A stretch of 64,000 bases of DNA from Syntrophomonas palmitatica JCM 14374 (GTDB lineage: Bacteria; Bacillota; Syntrophomonadia; Syntrophomonadales; Syntrophomonadaceae), in the NCBI RefSeq assembly GCF_001311885.1, contig NZ_BBCE01000012.1, positions 1-64,000 of the forward strand, in the 5' to 3' direction. The notes beneath the pieces were generated by a model, which saw nothing but the letters and a program-made list of their open reading frames with translations, was not told the DNA's origin and ran no database searches. Below, piece by piece: positions 37,541 to 46,385 of the stretch; within the stretch, counting starts at the first letter, position 1, and each line of letters opens with the position of its first letter. The position numbers and the translations under genes are program-made.

Positions 37541-37571
37541 CCGCGTCGCTGACCTCCTCGTAATGACAGCA
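37541..37571 (+). repeat. REP-like palindrome copy
   Basis: CGTCGCTGACCTCCTCGTAATGACA is a degenerate form of the dispersed GCTTCGCTGCGCTxGCAATGACA word seen elsewhere in the window. Confidence 0.4.
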
Positions 37572-37708
37572 CGGTTGTTTCGGAAGGTAAGCCTTTGTTA
37601 TGCCATTGGCAACACAGCAAAGCAATCTTTTCCCGTTTTCTTATCAACGACAGAGCTGCGGTACTGCCATTTGCGCTGACACCTTAGTATGGACAATAAA
37701 ATCACTCT

Positions 37709-37757
37709 AAGGCGTCCTTCAGAGAACCTTCGGTTTATGAAGGACGCTTTTTTATGA
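37709..37757 (+). terminator. Terminator of the sigma/anti-sigma operon
   Basis: GCGTCCTTCA pairs with TGAAGGACGC across a loop holding a small inner AACC/GGTT stem, followed by TTTTTT. Confidence 0.88.
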
Positions 37758-37874
37758 TAGTTTTCATTGTGCCTTATAAAAGTGCGTTCTACATAATGTA
37801 TATGGGCAGGAAACTTATAATTTCGTGATAAAATGGCTATGTTGATATCAGGTCAAATTGAGAGGATAGCCCAA

Positions 37875-38599
37875 ATGAGCAGCCGGTTAGTAAAAAAGAT
37901 ATTTCGTCAGGTCAGAGACGCTAACCTCCGTTACCATATGGCGGAAGACGGCGATCGTATTGCCGTTGCCATGTCCGGAGGCAAAGACAGTTACACCATG
38001 CTGCATTTTCTACAGCTCTTAATAAAACATACCCCGCTGCGTTTTGAACTGCTGCCGGTGTATTTGGATCTGGCTGGAATAATGATATAACGCCTATTCA
38101 GGGTTTCTGCCGTGATATAAATCTGGAATTGAGGGTCGAGTTCAGCAATATTGGGAAGGTTGTTTTTGATACCCGCCAGGAAAAAAACCCCTGCGCGCTT
38201 TGCGCAAACCTTCGGCGCGGAGCTTTGGTACGTGTCTCCAAAGAACTAAACTGCAATAAGCTGGCTCTGGGCCACCACCTGGATGATGCGGTTAATACTT
38301 TATTTCTTTCTATGCTTTACGAAAGACGTTTACATCTTTTTAAACCTTCTACCTATATGGATCGCAGCGATATAACCGTTATACGTCCTTTGGTTTATGT
38401 TGAAGAAAGGGATATAGTCCGTTACTGTGAAAGCATTGGCATTATTCCTGTCAAGAACAACTGTCCGGCTGACGGCATTAGTAAAAGAAGCGAAGTAGCC
38501 GATTTAATAGATCAAATGGAGAAAACCCATCCTGGCGCCAGGCGAAAAATAATTGCGAGTATGGAAAATATAGATCCTGGTTCTTTTTGGAATTATTAA
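37875..38599 (+). CDS. ttcA: TtcA/TilS-type PP-loop tRNA sulfur-transfer protein (one frameshift)
   Basis: About 242 residues from ATG 37875 (MSSRLVKKIFRQ). It has PP-loop SGGKDSYTMLH, CxxC motifs with NPCALCANLRRGAL, and GHHLDDAVNTLFLSML. A missing G at 38072-38073 breaks the frame; correction joins VYLDLGWNN to DITPIQGFCRDINLELR. TtcA-like proteins bind a 4Fe-4S cluster and thiolate tRNA (C32 in Escherichia coli). Clostridial members may act on other positions, so the exact nucleoside is uncertain. Confidence 0.85.
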
Positions 38600-38613
38600 C
38601 GAACACCTGTTTT
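38600..38613 (+). promoter_or_regulatory. SOS box (LexA operator) before lexA
   Basis: CGAACACCTGTTTT matches the Gram-positive consensus CGAAC-N4-GTTCG at most positions. It overlaps the -35 zone of a promoter whose -10 is TATAAT (38632-38637), so LexA autoregulation is expected. Confidence 0.7.
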
Positions 38614-38663
38614 ATTCTTCCCCACCTATGTTATAATGAAAAACAAAAGTGGGAGGTATGTTT

Positions 38664-39284
38664 GTGTCCAAAAACCAGTCTCTCACAAATAGACAAGAGA
38701 TGATAATCGAATATATAAGGCAGAAAATAAAAAGCAGCGGTTATCCCCCTTCAGTACGGGAAATCGGTGATGCCGTAGGGTTGAAATCAAGTTCTACCGT
38801 ACATGCTCACCTTTTGCATTTAGAAGAAAAAGGGTTCCTGCGCCGCGATCCTGCCAAACCCCGCGCGATTATTCCTGTGGAAATGTCCGCCCCGGAAATA
38901 CTTAATGAAACCATAACCCTTCCCGTTGTTGGCCGTGTAGCCGCCGGTACCCCCATTACCGCCCATCAAAACATAGATGATTATATTCCTGTTCCGGCCA
39001 GTTTTGTAGGCAGCGGAACCCACTTTATGCTCAGGGTGCAGGGTGAGAGTATGATTGAAGCCGGTATAATGGACGGTGATTATCTGATCGTCCGTGAACA
39101 GGCGGTAGCCAGTAATGGAGAAATTGTTGTAGCCCTGGTGGATGATGAAGAGGCCACCGTCAAACGCTTCTATCGCCGCGATAAATATGTGGAACTAGTA
39201 CCTGAAAATTCTGCCATGCAGCCCATAATCAGCGACCACGTTCAGGTCCTGGGCCGCGTAACCGGCCTCCTGCGCAGGATGTAA
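38664..39284 (+). CDS. lexA: LexA repressor
   Basis: About 206 residues from GTG 38664, with GGAGG seven bases upstream. A winged helix (NRQEMIIEYIRQ, SVREIGDAVGLKSSSTVHAHL) is joined to the self-cleaving domain: cleavage pair Ala94-Gly95 (VAAGTP), catalytic Ser129 (GESM) and Lys167 (TVKRF). All catalytic residues are present. It represses the DNA-damage response and is inactivated by RecA filament-stimulated cleavage. It is probably autoregulated through the SOS box upstream. Confidence 0.95.
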   Translation: MSKNQSLTNRQEMIIEYIRQKIKSSGYPPSVREIGDAVGLKSSSTVHAHLLHLEEKGFLRRDPAKPRAIIPVEMSAPEILNETITLPVVGRVAAGTPITAHQNIDDYIPVPASFVGSGTHFMLRVQGESMIEAGIMDGDYLIVREQAVASNGEIVVALVDDEEATVKRFYRRDKYVELVPENSAMQPIISDHVQVLGRVTGLLRRM

Positions 39285-39294
39285 TCATGTTAGC

Positions 39295-39324
39295 ATTAAA
39301 CGCGGACTAACGCAGATTTATAAT
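39295..39324 (+). repeat. Partial copy of the CTGTGTTCATCTGTGG repeat family
   Basis: AAACGCGGACTAACGCAGATTTATAATC shares the core of the dispersed '(A)TCTGTGTTCATCTGTGGTTAA' family seen at 42681, 58911, 60862 and 61075, in the other orientation. Confidence 0.35.
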
Positions 39325-39361
39325 CAACTTAAGAGCAAGTAGTTAAAACTTCTTTAATATA

Positions 39362-39411
39362 TAAAAACGCTGAATGTTTTATTTTCCTTCCAAAACATTC
39401 AGCGTTTTTCT
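39362..39411. terminator. Bidirectional terminator between lexA and glnA
   Basis: AAAAACGCTGAATGTTTT and its inverse AAAACATTCAGCGTTTTT flank an 11-base loop. With A/T tracts on both sides it serves both converging genes. Confidence 0.9.
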
Positions 39412-39439
39412 TACTTAATCTGCATATTCAGCATCTTGG

Positions 39440-40768
39440 TTAAAACTTCTCCAGGTATTCTTGGATCTCCCAGTCGTAAACACGTGAGCTGTAGTTTTCC
39501 CATTCTTTCATTTTGGCCAGTACAAAACGGTCAAATATATGAGGTCCTAAAGCCTCCTGGATCAATTTATCCTGGCGTAATTCATCAACAGCTTCGTACA
39601 GATTTTCCGGCAAGGACTCAATACCCTGTTTTTTGCGTTCCGGCAAATCCATTTCAAAGATGTTTTGATCAACTGGTTCCGGAGGCATAATCTTATTTTT
39701 TATACCATCCAAACCCGCCTTCAGTATTACCGCTAATCCCAAATACGGGTTGCAGCTGGGATCAGGGTTACGCACTTCGATTCTGGTGCTGATGCCACGC
39801 TTGGCTGGTATCCTTATCAACGGACTGCGGTTGCGGTACGACCAGGCTATATAGACCGGTGCCTCATAACCAGGCACCAAACGCTTGTATGAATTAACTG
39901 AGGGATTGGTTATGGCTGCATTGGCACGGGCATGTTTCATCACCCCGCCGATGAAATACTTACAGGTTTCACTAAGGCCATCAGGCGTACTGGGGTCATA
40001 AAATACGTTTTCCCCTTTGGAAAATAGTGATACATGCATATGCATCCCCGAACCGTTAATACCGAAAACCGGCTTGGGCATGAATGTAGCATGCAGGCCA
40101 TGCCTCTGCGCCACAATCCGCACGGCAATACGGAAGGTTACAATGCTATCGGCAGTACGCAAGGCATCATTGTATTTAAAATCAATTTCATGCTGTCCTG
40201 GAGCTACCTCATGATGAGCGGCTTCAATTTCAAATCCCAAAGTCTGCAGGACTTCCACCATATCGCGGCGGGCTTCCTCGCCTTTATCCACCGGGGGCAG
40301 ATCAAAATAGCTGGCTTTATCCTGTGTTTTCAGGGTTGGCATCCCGTTTTCATCCAACTCAAACAAGAAGAACTCGGGTTCCGGCCCAACTTGCATGCTG
40401 TAGCCCATTGACGCGGCTTCCTCACACGCACGCTTCAGGCAGTAACGAGGACATCCCATAAAAGGCTGTCCTTTATCATCAAAAATATCACAGATAATAC
40501 GGGCGGTACGGGCAGATGAACCGGGAGAAATCCAGGGTAGGATCAGAAATGTGGACGGGTCAGGTTTCAGGTACATATCCGATTCTTCGATACGCACAAA
40601 ACCTTCTATTGATGAGCCGTCAAACATCAGCTCTCCATCCAATGCCTTTTCAAGCTGGTCATCGGTAATTGATATTGCCTTCAACACGCCCATAATATCT
40701 GTAAACTGCAGGCGTATAAATTTTACGTTTTCCTCTTTAACCTTTTGCATAATGTATTCTTTATTCAT
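39440..40768 (-). CDS. glnA: Glutamine synthetase, type I (alpha subgroup)
   Basis: A 442-residue enzyme: MFDGSSIEGFVRIEESDM, GPEPEFFLFE, GINGSGMHMHVSLF, NSYKRLVPGYEAPVY, KRGISTRIEVRNPDPSCNPYL. It makes glutamine from glutamate, ammonia and ATP as a dodecamer. The Arg in EGFVRIEESD corresponds to the feedback-inhibition residue R62 of Bacillus GlnA, and no adenylylation Tyr insertion is seen, as expected in Firmicutes. GGAGGGG lies seven bases before the ATG. It is monocistronic with its own terminator; no GlnR gene is next to it here. Confidence 0.95.
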   Translation of the reverse strand: MNKEYIMQKVKEENVKFIRLQFTDIMGVLKAISITDDQLEKALDGELMFDGSSIEGFVRIEESDMYLKPDPSTFLILPWISPGSSARTARIICDIFDDKGQPFMGCPRYCLKRACEEAASMGYSMQVGPEPEFFLFELDENGMPTLKTQDKASYFDLPPVDKGEEARRDMVEVLQTLGFEIEAAHHEVAPGQHEIDFKYNDALRTADSIVTFRIAVRIVAQRHGLHATFMPKPVFGINGSGMHMHVSLFSKGENVFYDPSTPDGLSETCKYFIGGVMKHARANAAITNPSVNSYKRLVPGYEAPVYIAWSYRNRSPLIRIPAKRGISTRIEVRNPDPSCNPYLGLAVILKAGLDGIKNKIMPPEPVDQNIFEMDLPERKKQGIESLPENLYEAVDELRQDKLIQEALGPHIFDRFVLAKMKEWENYSSRVYDWEIQEYLEKF

Positions 40769-40838
40769 TATACATACCCCTCCGTTAGACGTGTAAATTT
40801 AACCTAATAAATTTATCATATTCCTGATATATTGGCAA

Positions 40839-41322
40839 TTAAAAAACCACCACCAAAAATGAAATCAATATACCCAGGGCCAGTATAAGGTTGAATACCA
40901 TACCGGAGAACAACCCTAAGATGGTGCCCAGCCCTGCTTTTACGGCCTTTTCCAGGTTACGTAATTCTAAATACTCACCTATCACTGCCCCTAAAAAGGA
41001 ACCAATAAATATACAGGGGGGGAAAGAAGAAAATACCTGCAATCACGCCAATTACCGCTCCCCATGTACCTGCCTTGCTGGAACCGAAATACTTGGCTCC
41101 CCATACGGCTGAAGCGTAAGATACCAGCACGGATAACAGGGTTAAGCCGGCCAGGATCATTAAGTAATTGGCTTTGATCTGGTGAAAACCCTCGTACCAG
41201 CCGTAAGCCGCCGCGGTTAAAAATACCAGGACCACTCCGGGCAAAGCAGGCAGAACCGTACCTGCTACCCCGACCAGCATTAATATGATTGCAAGTACCA
41301 AAACCAGTGTATCAACATTCAT
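40839..41322 (-). CDS. DUF456 membrane protein (one frameshift)
   Basis: About 160 residues with four to five membrane helices. The first (VLVLAIILMLVGVAGTVLPALPG) includes the family's GxxLPxLPG motif, and a pair of glycine-rich repeats follow (GAVIGVIAGIFFFPP and GAVIGEYLE-like). A run of seven G on the plus strand (41016-41022) carries one base too many; correction joins FFFPP to CIFIGSFLGAVIGEYL. The function is unknown. Confidence 0.82.
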
Positions 41323-41342
41323 ATTATTCCCCCCACATTTAT

Positions 41343-42563
41343 TTAGATTAGTTCTTCGATCAGCCTGCTGACAACATAGCGACAGTGCTCATAACTGAGC
41401 CCGCCTTGAAGGTAAGCGCAATAGGGTTTCCTCATGGGGGCATCACATGATAATTCTATTGACGAGCCCTGTACAAAGGTTCCTGCCGCCATCACAATCT
41501 TATCTTGATAGCCAGCCATTGGAGCATATTCCAGGCGCAGGTCGCTGTCTACCGGCGAACTGGACTGCACTAATTGGCAGAATTTTAACACCTCATCTTC
41601 ATTTTTCAGTTCAATCGCCTGGACTATGTCGGCCCTGTGTTCATCCCAGTCAGGATGAACTTGATAGCCAGCTTCGGAAAAGACGTATGCCAGCAGAACG
41701 GCTCCTTTTAAAGCCTGCAGCACAACATGCGGCGCCAAAAATAGCCCCTGGAAAAGAGGACGATTGCTTATCAAAGAAGCTCCCAGTTCTTTACCCAGTC
41801 CGGGAGCAGTGAGTTGGTATGAGACCTGTTCCACCAATTCCTTTTGGCCGCATATGTAACCGCCCGCAGGCGCCAGACCCCCGCCAGGGTTTTTTATCAA
41901 TGAACCGGCCATTATATCGACATAATTGCCCGGTTCCTCATCTTCCACAAATTCACCGTAACAGTTGTCAAGCATTATCAGGGTTTTCGGATTGTTCTGC
42001 TTTATTACGCGTACAGCTTCCTTAATCGCTCTCATATTCAGCGGCGGTCTGAGGCTGTATCCTCTTGACCTTTGGATAAGCATCATCCTGGTTCCGAGCA
42101 CAGCTTCTCGGGCTATAGCTTGCCAATCGAGTTCTCCATTTTCAGCAAAGGGGATCTCATCATATATTATTCCCCTTTCGACCAGGGTTCCCCCTATATT
42201 ATTATTCTGTCCTATTACTCTTCTCAAGGTATCATAAGGACTGCCAGTGACAGATACCAAACGATCGCCAGGCCTCAGTAAGGCGAACAAACAGGCAGAA
42301 ATGGCATGGGTCCCTGAAGCGATCTGACCTCTGACCATAGCATCCTCACTGCCGAATACCCGGGCATACACTGATTCCAGGGCCTCGCGCCCCTGATCTC
42401 CATAACCGTATCCGGTAGAAGGAGCAAAATGAGTGTCTCGGATCTTCTCCGCCTGAAAAGCCTGCAGGATTCTAACCTGATTGTTATAGGCGATTTCCTC
42501 CAATTCACGAAAACGCCCGGCCAACTTTTCCTCAGCCCAGCGTATAACATCCACAGCATTCAA
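41343..42563 (-). CDS. Methionine gamma-lyase / aluminium-resistance family PLP enzyme
   Basis: A 406-residue PLP enzyme of the Cys/Met metabolism fold: APSTGYGYGDQGREALE, RGQIASGTHAISACLFALLRPGD, MLDNCYGEFVE, and the Schiff-base Lys in AGSLIKNPGGGLAP. The family (YnbB-like, 'aluminium resistance') lies in Firmicutes near miaA/hfq or glnA genes (from memory). Activity is probably C-S lyase on a sulfur amino acid, but the substrate is not shown here. Confidence 0.85.
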   Translation of the reverse strand: MNAVDVIRWAEEKLAGRFRELEEIAYNNQVRILQAFQAEKIRDTHFAPSTGYGYGDQGREALESVYARVFGSEDAMVRGQIASGTHAISACLFALLRPGDRLVSVTGSPYDTLRRVIGQNNNIGGTLVERGIIYDEIPFAENGELDWQAIAREAVLGTRMMLIQRSRGYSLRPPLNMRAIKEAVRVIKQNNPKTLIMLDNCYGEFVEDEEPGNYVDIMAGSLIKNPGGGLAPAGGYICGQKELVEQVSYQLTAPGLGKELGASLISNRPLFQGLFLAPHVVLQALKGAVLLAYVFSEAGYQVHPDWDEHRADIVQAIELKNEDEVLKFCQLVQSSSPVDSDLRLEYAPMAGYQDKIVMAAGTFVQGSSIELSCDAPMRKPYCAYLQGGLSYEHCRYVVSRLIEELI

Positions 42564-42680
42564 ATATAAGCACCACTTTCAAAACAGAATTAACCCCAAA
42601 TGAACACATATTTTAGAATGGTGTTGCACAGATAACTGTCAAATTATGGTACTGGATTATCTATGTAGTTTTATAAAATA

Positions 42681-42720
42681 AAATCTGTGTCAATCGGTAA
42701 CAATCAATGTGTATCTGTGG
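42681..42720 (+). repeat. Copy of the CTGTG repeat family
   Basis: AAATCTGTGTCAATCGGTAA and, after CAATCAA, TGTGTATCTGTGG match the dispersed CTGTGTTCATCTGTGGTTAA words. Nothing else is seen in 42564-42748. Confidence 0.4.
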
Positions 42721-42748
42721 CAGAAAACGCAACTTTGTTATTAATAAT

Positions 42749-43189
42749 CTATTCCTCAATTATTACCGCGTCGCCGGTTTTAACCCGGCCTGACTCCAGA
42801 ACCCGGGCAAAGATGCCTTCAACTGGCATAACACATGAACCTACTTGTTTTTTAATGGCGCAGGCATGGTTATGACACTCCTTGCCAATTTGTGTTACCT
42901 CCAGCAGTGCTTCGCCCAACCTGAGTTTTGTGCCTACGGGTAAATTTACTACATCCATGCCCCCTACGGCTATATTTTCGGCAAAATCGCCATAGTTCAC
43001 ATCAGCGCCCATATTGCGCATTTTTTCAAAGCTGGATAATGATAAAAGGCTAACCTGGCGATGCCACGAGCCGCTGTGGGCGTCCAAATCTATGCCGTAG
43101 TCAGCCTTAAGAAAAGCTTCGCCTATATCATGCTTCTTAATCCCGCGTTTTTCAGAAATATTTACTGCTAAAACTTCACCTTGCAGCAT
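42749..43189 (-). CDS. MOSC domain protein
   Basis: About 146 residues from ATG 43189 (MLQGEVLAVNISEKRGIKK); the frame extends 27 codons upstream with no ribosome site. The MOSC core has DAHSGSWHRQVSLLS, DFAENIAVGG and the conserved Cys in IGKECHNHCAIKK-like text (HNHACAIKK), then GIFARVLESGRVKTGD. MOSC proteins use a conserved Cys for sulfur or molybdenum-cofactor transfer. Single-domain versions like this lack the MOCOS N-terminal lyase. The exact substrate is unknown. Confidence 0.82.
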   Translation of the reverse strand: MLQGEVLAVNISEKRGIKKHDIGEAFLKADYGIDLDAHSGSWHRQVSLLSLSSFEKMRNMGADVNYGDFAENIAVGGMDVVNLPVGTKLRLGEALLEVTQIGKECHNHACAIKKQVGSCVMPVEGIFARVLESGRVKTGDAVIIEE

Positions 43190-43443
43190 TTGTTCTGCCT
43201 CCCATAATTTTTGCACATTTATGCAAATATCATAACCTATCATCAGCCAGGAAGCAAAAGATGAACCCACTAACTATTGTAACCAGCCAGCTTATTCGTA
43301 TTAAGTCTGCCGTTTTAACGCCTGCTTTATATTATTCATTAGAAAAACAACGTGATTATACAACTAATAAAGGCTTGAAACTTGAATATGACAGATAATT
43401 ACCCTAAACTGATTAGAAGCAAAAGATTTAATAGAGGGTTTCA

Positions 43444-44199
43444 ATGACAATCGAATTTTCCAGAACGGAATCACTTCTGGGGCAAAAAAATATGCAGGTG
43501 TTGGCTGACAGCCGGGTAGCAGTTTTTGGTCTGGGCGGGGTAGGCAGCTATGCCGCGGAAGCCCTGGCCCGTACCGGGGTGGGGCATCTTGTCCTGGTTG
43601 ACCATGATTCTATTTGTTTGACCAATATTAACCGGCAGATTCACGCAACCCATAAAACTGTAGGACAACCAAAAGTAACCGTAATGCAAGCCAGGATAGC
43701 TGAAATAAATCCACAAGCACAGGTCGAAGTATTTCAAACCTTTTTTTCCCGCGAATGTGCGGATGAACTTATCCGTACCGATTATAATTATATAATTGAC
43801 GCTATAGATACCGTCAGTTCCAAAATAGAATTAATTATACATGCACAGAATAAAAACATTCCTATTGTCAGCAGTATGGGTACTGGTAATAAACTAGACC
43901 CTTCCCGTCTGGAGATAGCTGATATCTACGAGACTTCAGTATGCCCTCTGGCCAGAGTAATGCGCCGCGAGTTAAAAAAAAGAGGGGTTGGAGCACTAAC
44001 GGTAGTCTATTCCCGGGAAGAACCCCTGGTGATGCCTACCAGCAGGGACTCTGACTGTAATTCCGGCTGCGTCTGTACGCCGGATTCCATCGGTATCAAC
44101 ACTCCCCGCCGACAACTGCCAGGCAGTATATCATTCGTACCTTCTGTAGCGGGACTGCTCATGGCTGGTAAAGTGGTTAGAGATTTATTGGATCGGTAA
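43444..44199 (+). CDS. tcdA: tRNA threonylcarbamoyladenosine dehydratase
   Basis: A 251-residue ThiF/E1-like enzyme: nucleotide motif VFGLGGVGSYAAEALAR, LVDHDSICLTNINRQIHA, AIDTVSSK and MGTGNKLDPSRLEI, with PTSRDSDCNSGCVCTPDS near the end. It forms the cyclic ct6A37 modification with ATP. GAGGG precedes the ATG. The Cys trio late in the protein fits TcdA rather than MoeB or ThiF, and no ubiquitin-like partner is adjacent. Confidence 0.9.
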   Translation: MTIEFSRTESLLGQKNMQVLADSRVAVFGLGGVGSYAAEALARTGVGHLVLVDHDSICLTNINRQIHATHKTVGQPKVTVMQARIAEINPQAQVEVFQTFFSRECADELIRTDYNYIIDAIDTVSSKIELIIHAQNKNIPIVSSMGTGNKLDPSRLEIADIYETSVCPLARVMRRELKKRGVGALTVVYSREEPLVMPTSRDSDCNSGCVCTPDSIGINTPRRQLPGSISFVPSVAGLLMAGKVVRDLLDR

Positions 44200-44250
44200 T
44201 TTATATTTTAAAGGTCAACAGGATCGTGTCCTGGTTGACCTTTAAAATAA
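44200..44250 (+). terminator. Inverted repeat after tcdA, probable terminator
   Basis: AAAGGTCAACAGGA and its complement TCCTGGTTGACCTTT form a long stem, but only AAAATAAA follows, so the T tract is poor on the plus strand. The rest of 44,251-44,593 is AT-rich with a single promoter (44478-44506) and no recognised RNA. Confidence 0.55.
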
Positions 44251-44477
44251 AGTCATGTGGTAACGAAGCATTATCAGGTGCTCCGATATTTCCAGTCCTT
44301 TTTAGGGATAGAGACAATATTCAAGATATAAATGTGTTTGTCTTCAATTTTTTATTATATTAAAAATAACTTATGTTTATAGTTCATAATTGGTTTTTTT
44401 GTTCTTTTGAGACGTATGTTCAGACGGCAGAATTTATTTTGCTTTTTGAATGACAATTGCGTATTATTGGGAAAATA

Positions 44478-44506
44478 TTGATGCTCAGAATACGATGATT
44501 TATGAT
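44478..44506 (+). promoter_or_regulatory. Promoter for cysK
   Basis: TTGATG, a 17-bp spacer and TATGAT, 88 bases before the cysK start. The leader is AT-rich. Confidence 0.55.
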
Positions 44507-44593
44507 TACTCATATAAGATTACCTGGTCTGGTATTATACAACAAAGATTCTGTATCAATGGTTATTATTCTCAAAATAGGAGGAGATTTTAT

Positions 44594-45529
44594 TTGCAGA
44601 AGATCGCAGGGAATCTTACGGAATTGATAGGCAACACTCCATTGCTGGAGCTAGCAAATTATAATCGTGCTTCTCGATTAGAAGCCCGGCTGGTCGCGAA
44701 GCTGGAGTATTTTAATCCCGCAGGCAGTGTAAAAGACCGCCTGGGTTATGCCATGATTAAAGATGCTGAAGAAAAAGGCTTGATTAACAAACAAAGTGTT
44801 ATTATAGAGCCTACCAGCGGTAATACCGGCATTGGTTTAGCCTTTGTCGCCGCTGCTCTGGGTTACCGTCTAGTAATAACTATGCCAGATTCCTTCAGCA
44901 TCGAACGTCGTCAGCTTCTAAAGGCTTTGGGTGCCGAACTGGTTCTGACACCGGGAACTGAAGGTATACCCGGTGCGATTCGACGTGCGGAAGAATTAGC
45001 TGCTGCCATACCAAACGCTTATATGCCCCAGCAGTTTAAAAACCCCGCCAACACAGCCATACATCGCCAAACTACCGCAGAAGAGATTTGGCGCGATACT
45101 GATGGCAATGTCGATATTTTTGTGGCCGGTGTTGGAACTGGTGGAACCATAACCGGTACAGCCCAGGGTCTGAAGACCAAAAAAGCATCTGTTCAGATTG
45201 TGGCAGTAGAGCCTTATAGTTCCCCGGTTCTTTCCGGAGGCAGTCCCGGCGCTCATAAGCTGCAGGGTATAGGCGCCGGCTTTATCCCAGATGTGTATGA
45301 CCCAAATTTAATTGATGAAATATACACGGTTAAAAACGAAGACGCCTTTTTAACTTCACGTTTGCTGGTTCAGTATGAGGGATTGCTGGTGGGCATTTCT
45401 TCCGGAGCAGCTACCTTTGCAGCAACACAAATAGCTAAAAGACCTGAAAATAAAAATAAGATTATAGTAGTCTTGCTGCCAGACTCTGGAGAGAGATACC
45501 TGTCAACAGAATTGTTTCAGGAGAGTTAA
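44594..45529 (+). CDS. cysK: Cysteine synthase A
   Basis: About 311 residues from TTG 44594, with AGGAGG nine bases upstream; the frame is open 48 codons earlier but without homology. It has GNTPLLEL, the PLP Lys in [30 protein letters not shown] and SSGAATF. It forms cysteine from O-acetylserine and sulfide. No cysE is adjacent in the window. It could also be a cystathionine beta-synthase-like variant, but length and motifs suit CysK. Confidence 0.94.
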   Translation: MQKIAGNLTELIGNTPLLELANYNRASRLEARLVAKLEYFNPAGSVKDRLGYAMIKDAEEKGLINKQSVIIEPTSGNTGIGLAFVAAALGYRLVITMPDSFSIERRQLLKALGAELVLTPGTEGIPGAIRRAEELAAAIPNAYMPQQFKNPANTAIHRQTTAEEIWRDTDGNVDIFVAGVGTGGTITGTAQGLKTKKASVQIVAVEPYSSPVLSGGSPGAHKLQGIGAGFIPDVYDPNLIDEIYTVKNEDAFLTSRLLVQYEGLLVGISSGAATFAATQIAKRPENKNKIIVVLLPDSGERYLSTELFQES

Positions 45530-45589
45530 AGATTTTTCAAATAACCGATTAGGCATAAACTGGGCATTACCCGGCATTAGGGTTTGTCG

Positions 45590-46354
45590 CTATAAATTTT
45601 TTCTAATATAATTAGAGACCTCCTCATTATATAAGCGAAATATTTTATAACAAAGACCATTAGAATTTATATAACATCTATGGTCTTCATAAGATTTTAC
45701 CGGTATGATCCCTTTTAAACTATTAGTGAGAAATATTTCATCCGCTTTATACAAATCTTCTTCATCATATTTTCCTTGTCTAATATCCATCCCCATCTCA
45801 TATGCAATTGTTAACACCCGGGATCGGCAAAGGCCAGGCAATAAACCGCATTCCAAAGCAGGGGTATACAAAGACCCTTCACGAAACCAAAAAATATTAC
45901 TGCGACTGCCTTCACATATTTCGCCTCTCTCATTTAAAAAGAGAGTTTCATCACATCCGCGCTGCCTGGCCTGACGATAAGCAAGTATATTACTCAGGTA
46001 ATTACAGCTTTTATGTGATACCAGAGGATCACTGCTTAGCCGGAAGTAAGGGGATTTCGCAAGTGAGAAGGGCTTTTCGGTGTTAAAATCCTGATTTTCG
46101 CCTTTGATATAAACTGTTACCTCATTCTTTTCACACCATACCTGAAGTCTTAAATATCCTGAGGAAATAGCCTTAGCATCAATTAATTCATAAACCGCCT
46201 CTTGTAATTCTGCTGTATCCAATTGTCCAAGATTAAAAACTTGCAAGCTATTGGCCAGCCTATTAATGTGGTCTTCCAGCCACAAAGCGATCGATTCCTG
46301 TACACGTGTAGTAGTAAAAAATCCTTCTCCATATTTAAAGGCATTACTGTTCAT
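45590..46354 (-). CDS. pabC: Aminodeoxychorismate lyase (PabC-type class IV aminotransferase)
   Basis: At least 254 residues with the fold-type IV signatures NAFKYGEGFFTTTRV, the PLP Lys in SHKSCNYLSNILAY, and GEICEGSRSNIFW. It cleaves aminodeoxychorismate to p-aminobenzoate and pyruvate. The coding frame clearly continues upstream of ATG 46354 (VYYDSYGNQDVFSL) to about 46400, where it meets the pabB end without a good start codon. If the T4 run at 46397-46400 has one base too many, pabB and pabC would form a single fused protein. Confidence 0.85.
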   Translation of the reverse strand: MNSNAFKYGEGFFTTTRVQESIALWLEDHINRLANSLQVFNLGQLDTAELQEAVYELIDAKAISSGYLRLQVWCEKNEVTVYIKGENQDFNTEKPFSLAKSPYFRLSSDPLVSHKSCNYLSNILAYRQARQRGCDETLFLNERGEICEGSRSNIFWFREGSLYTPALECGLLPGLCRSRVLTIAYEMGMDIRQGKYDEEDLYKADEIFLTNSLKGIIPVKSYEDHRCYINSNGLCYKIFRLYNEEVSNYIRKNL

Positions 46355-46385
46355 AAGGCTAAAGACATCTTGGTTACCATAAGAA

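Larger units (their letters stand above)
37463..37874 (+). other. 412-bp intergenic stretch
   Basis: No protein gene or known RNA family is recognised. It contains a REP-like word (37541-37571) and ends with an intrinsic terminator (37709-37757) about 245 bp after the anti-sigma stop. A long 3' UTR or unrecognised small RNA is possible. Confidence 0.5.

Noticed and set aside
37463-37710. SRP RNA, RNase P RNA or tmRNA
   Set aside because: The words expected for each (GGAAGCAGCC, GAGGAAAGTCC, the tmRNA ends) are absent.
42275-42559. 94-codon open frame inside the lyase gene
   Set aside because: Same-strand shadow in another frame of the PLP enzyme gene.
44250-44593. SAM or T-box riboswitch before cysK
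   Set aside because: No conserved riboswitch core was found; only a promoter and AT-rich leader.
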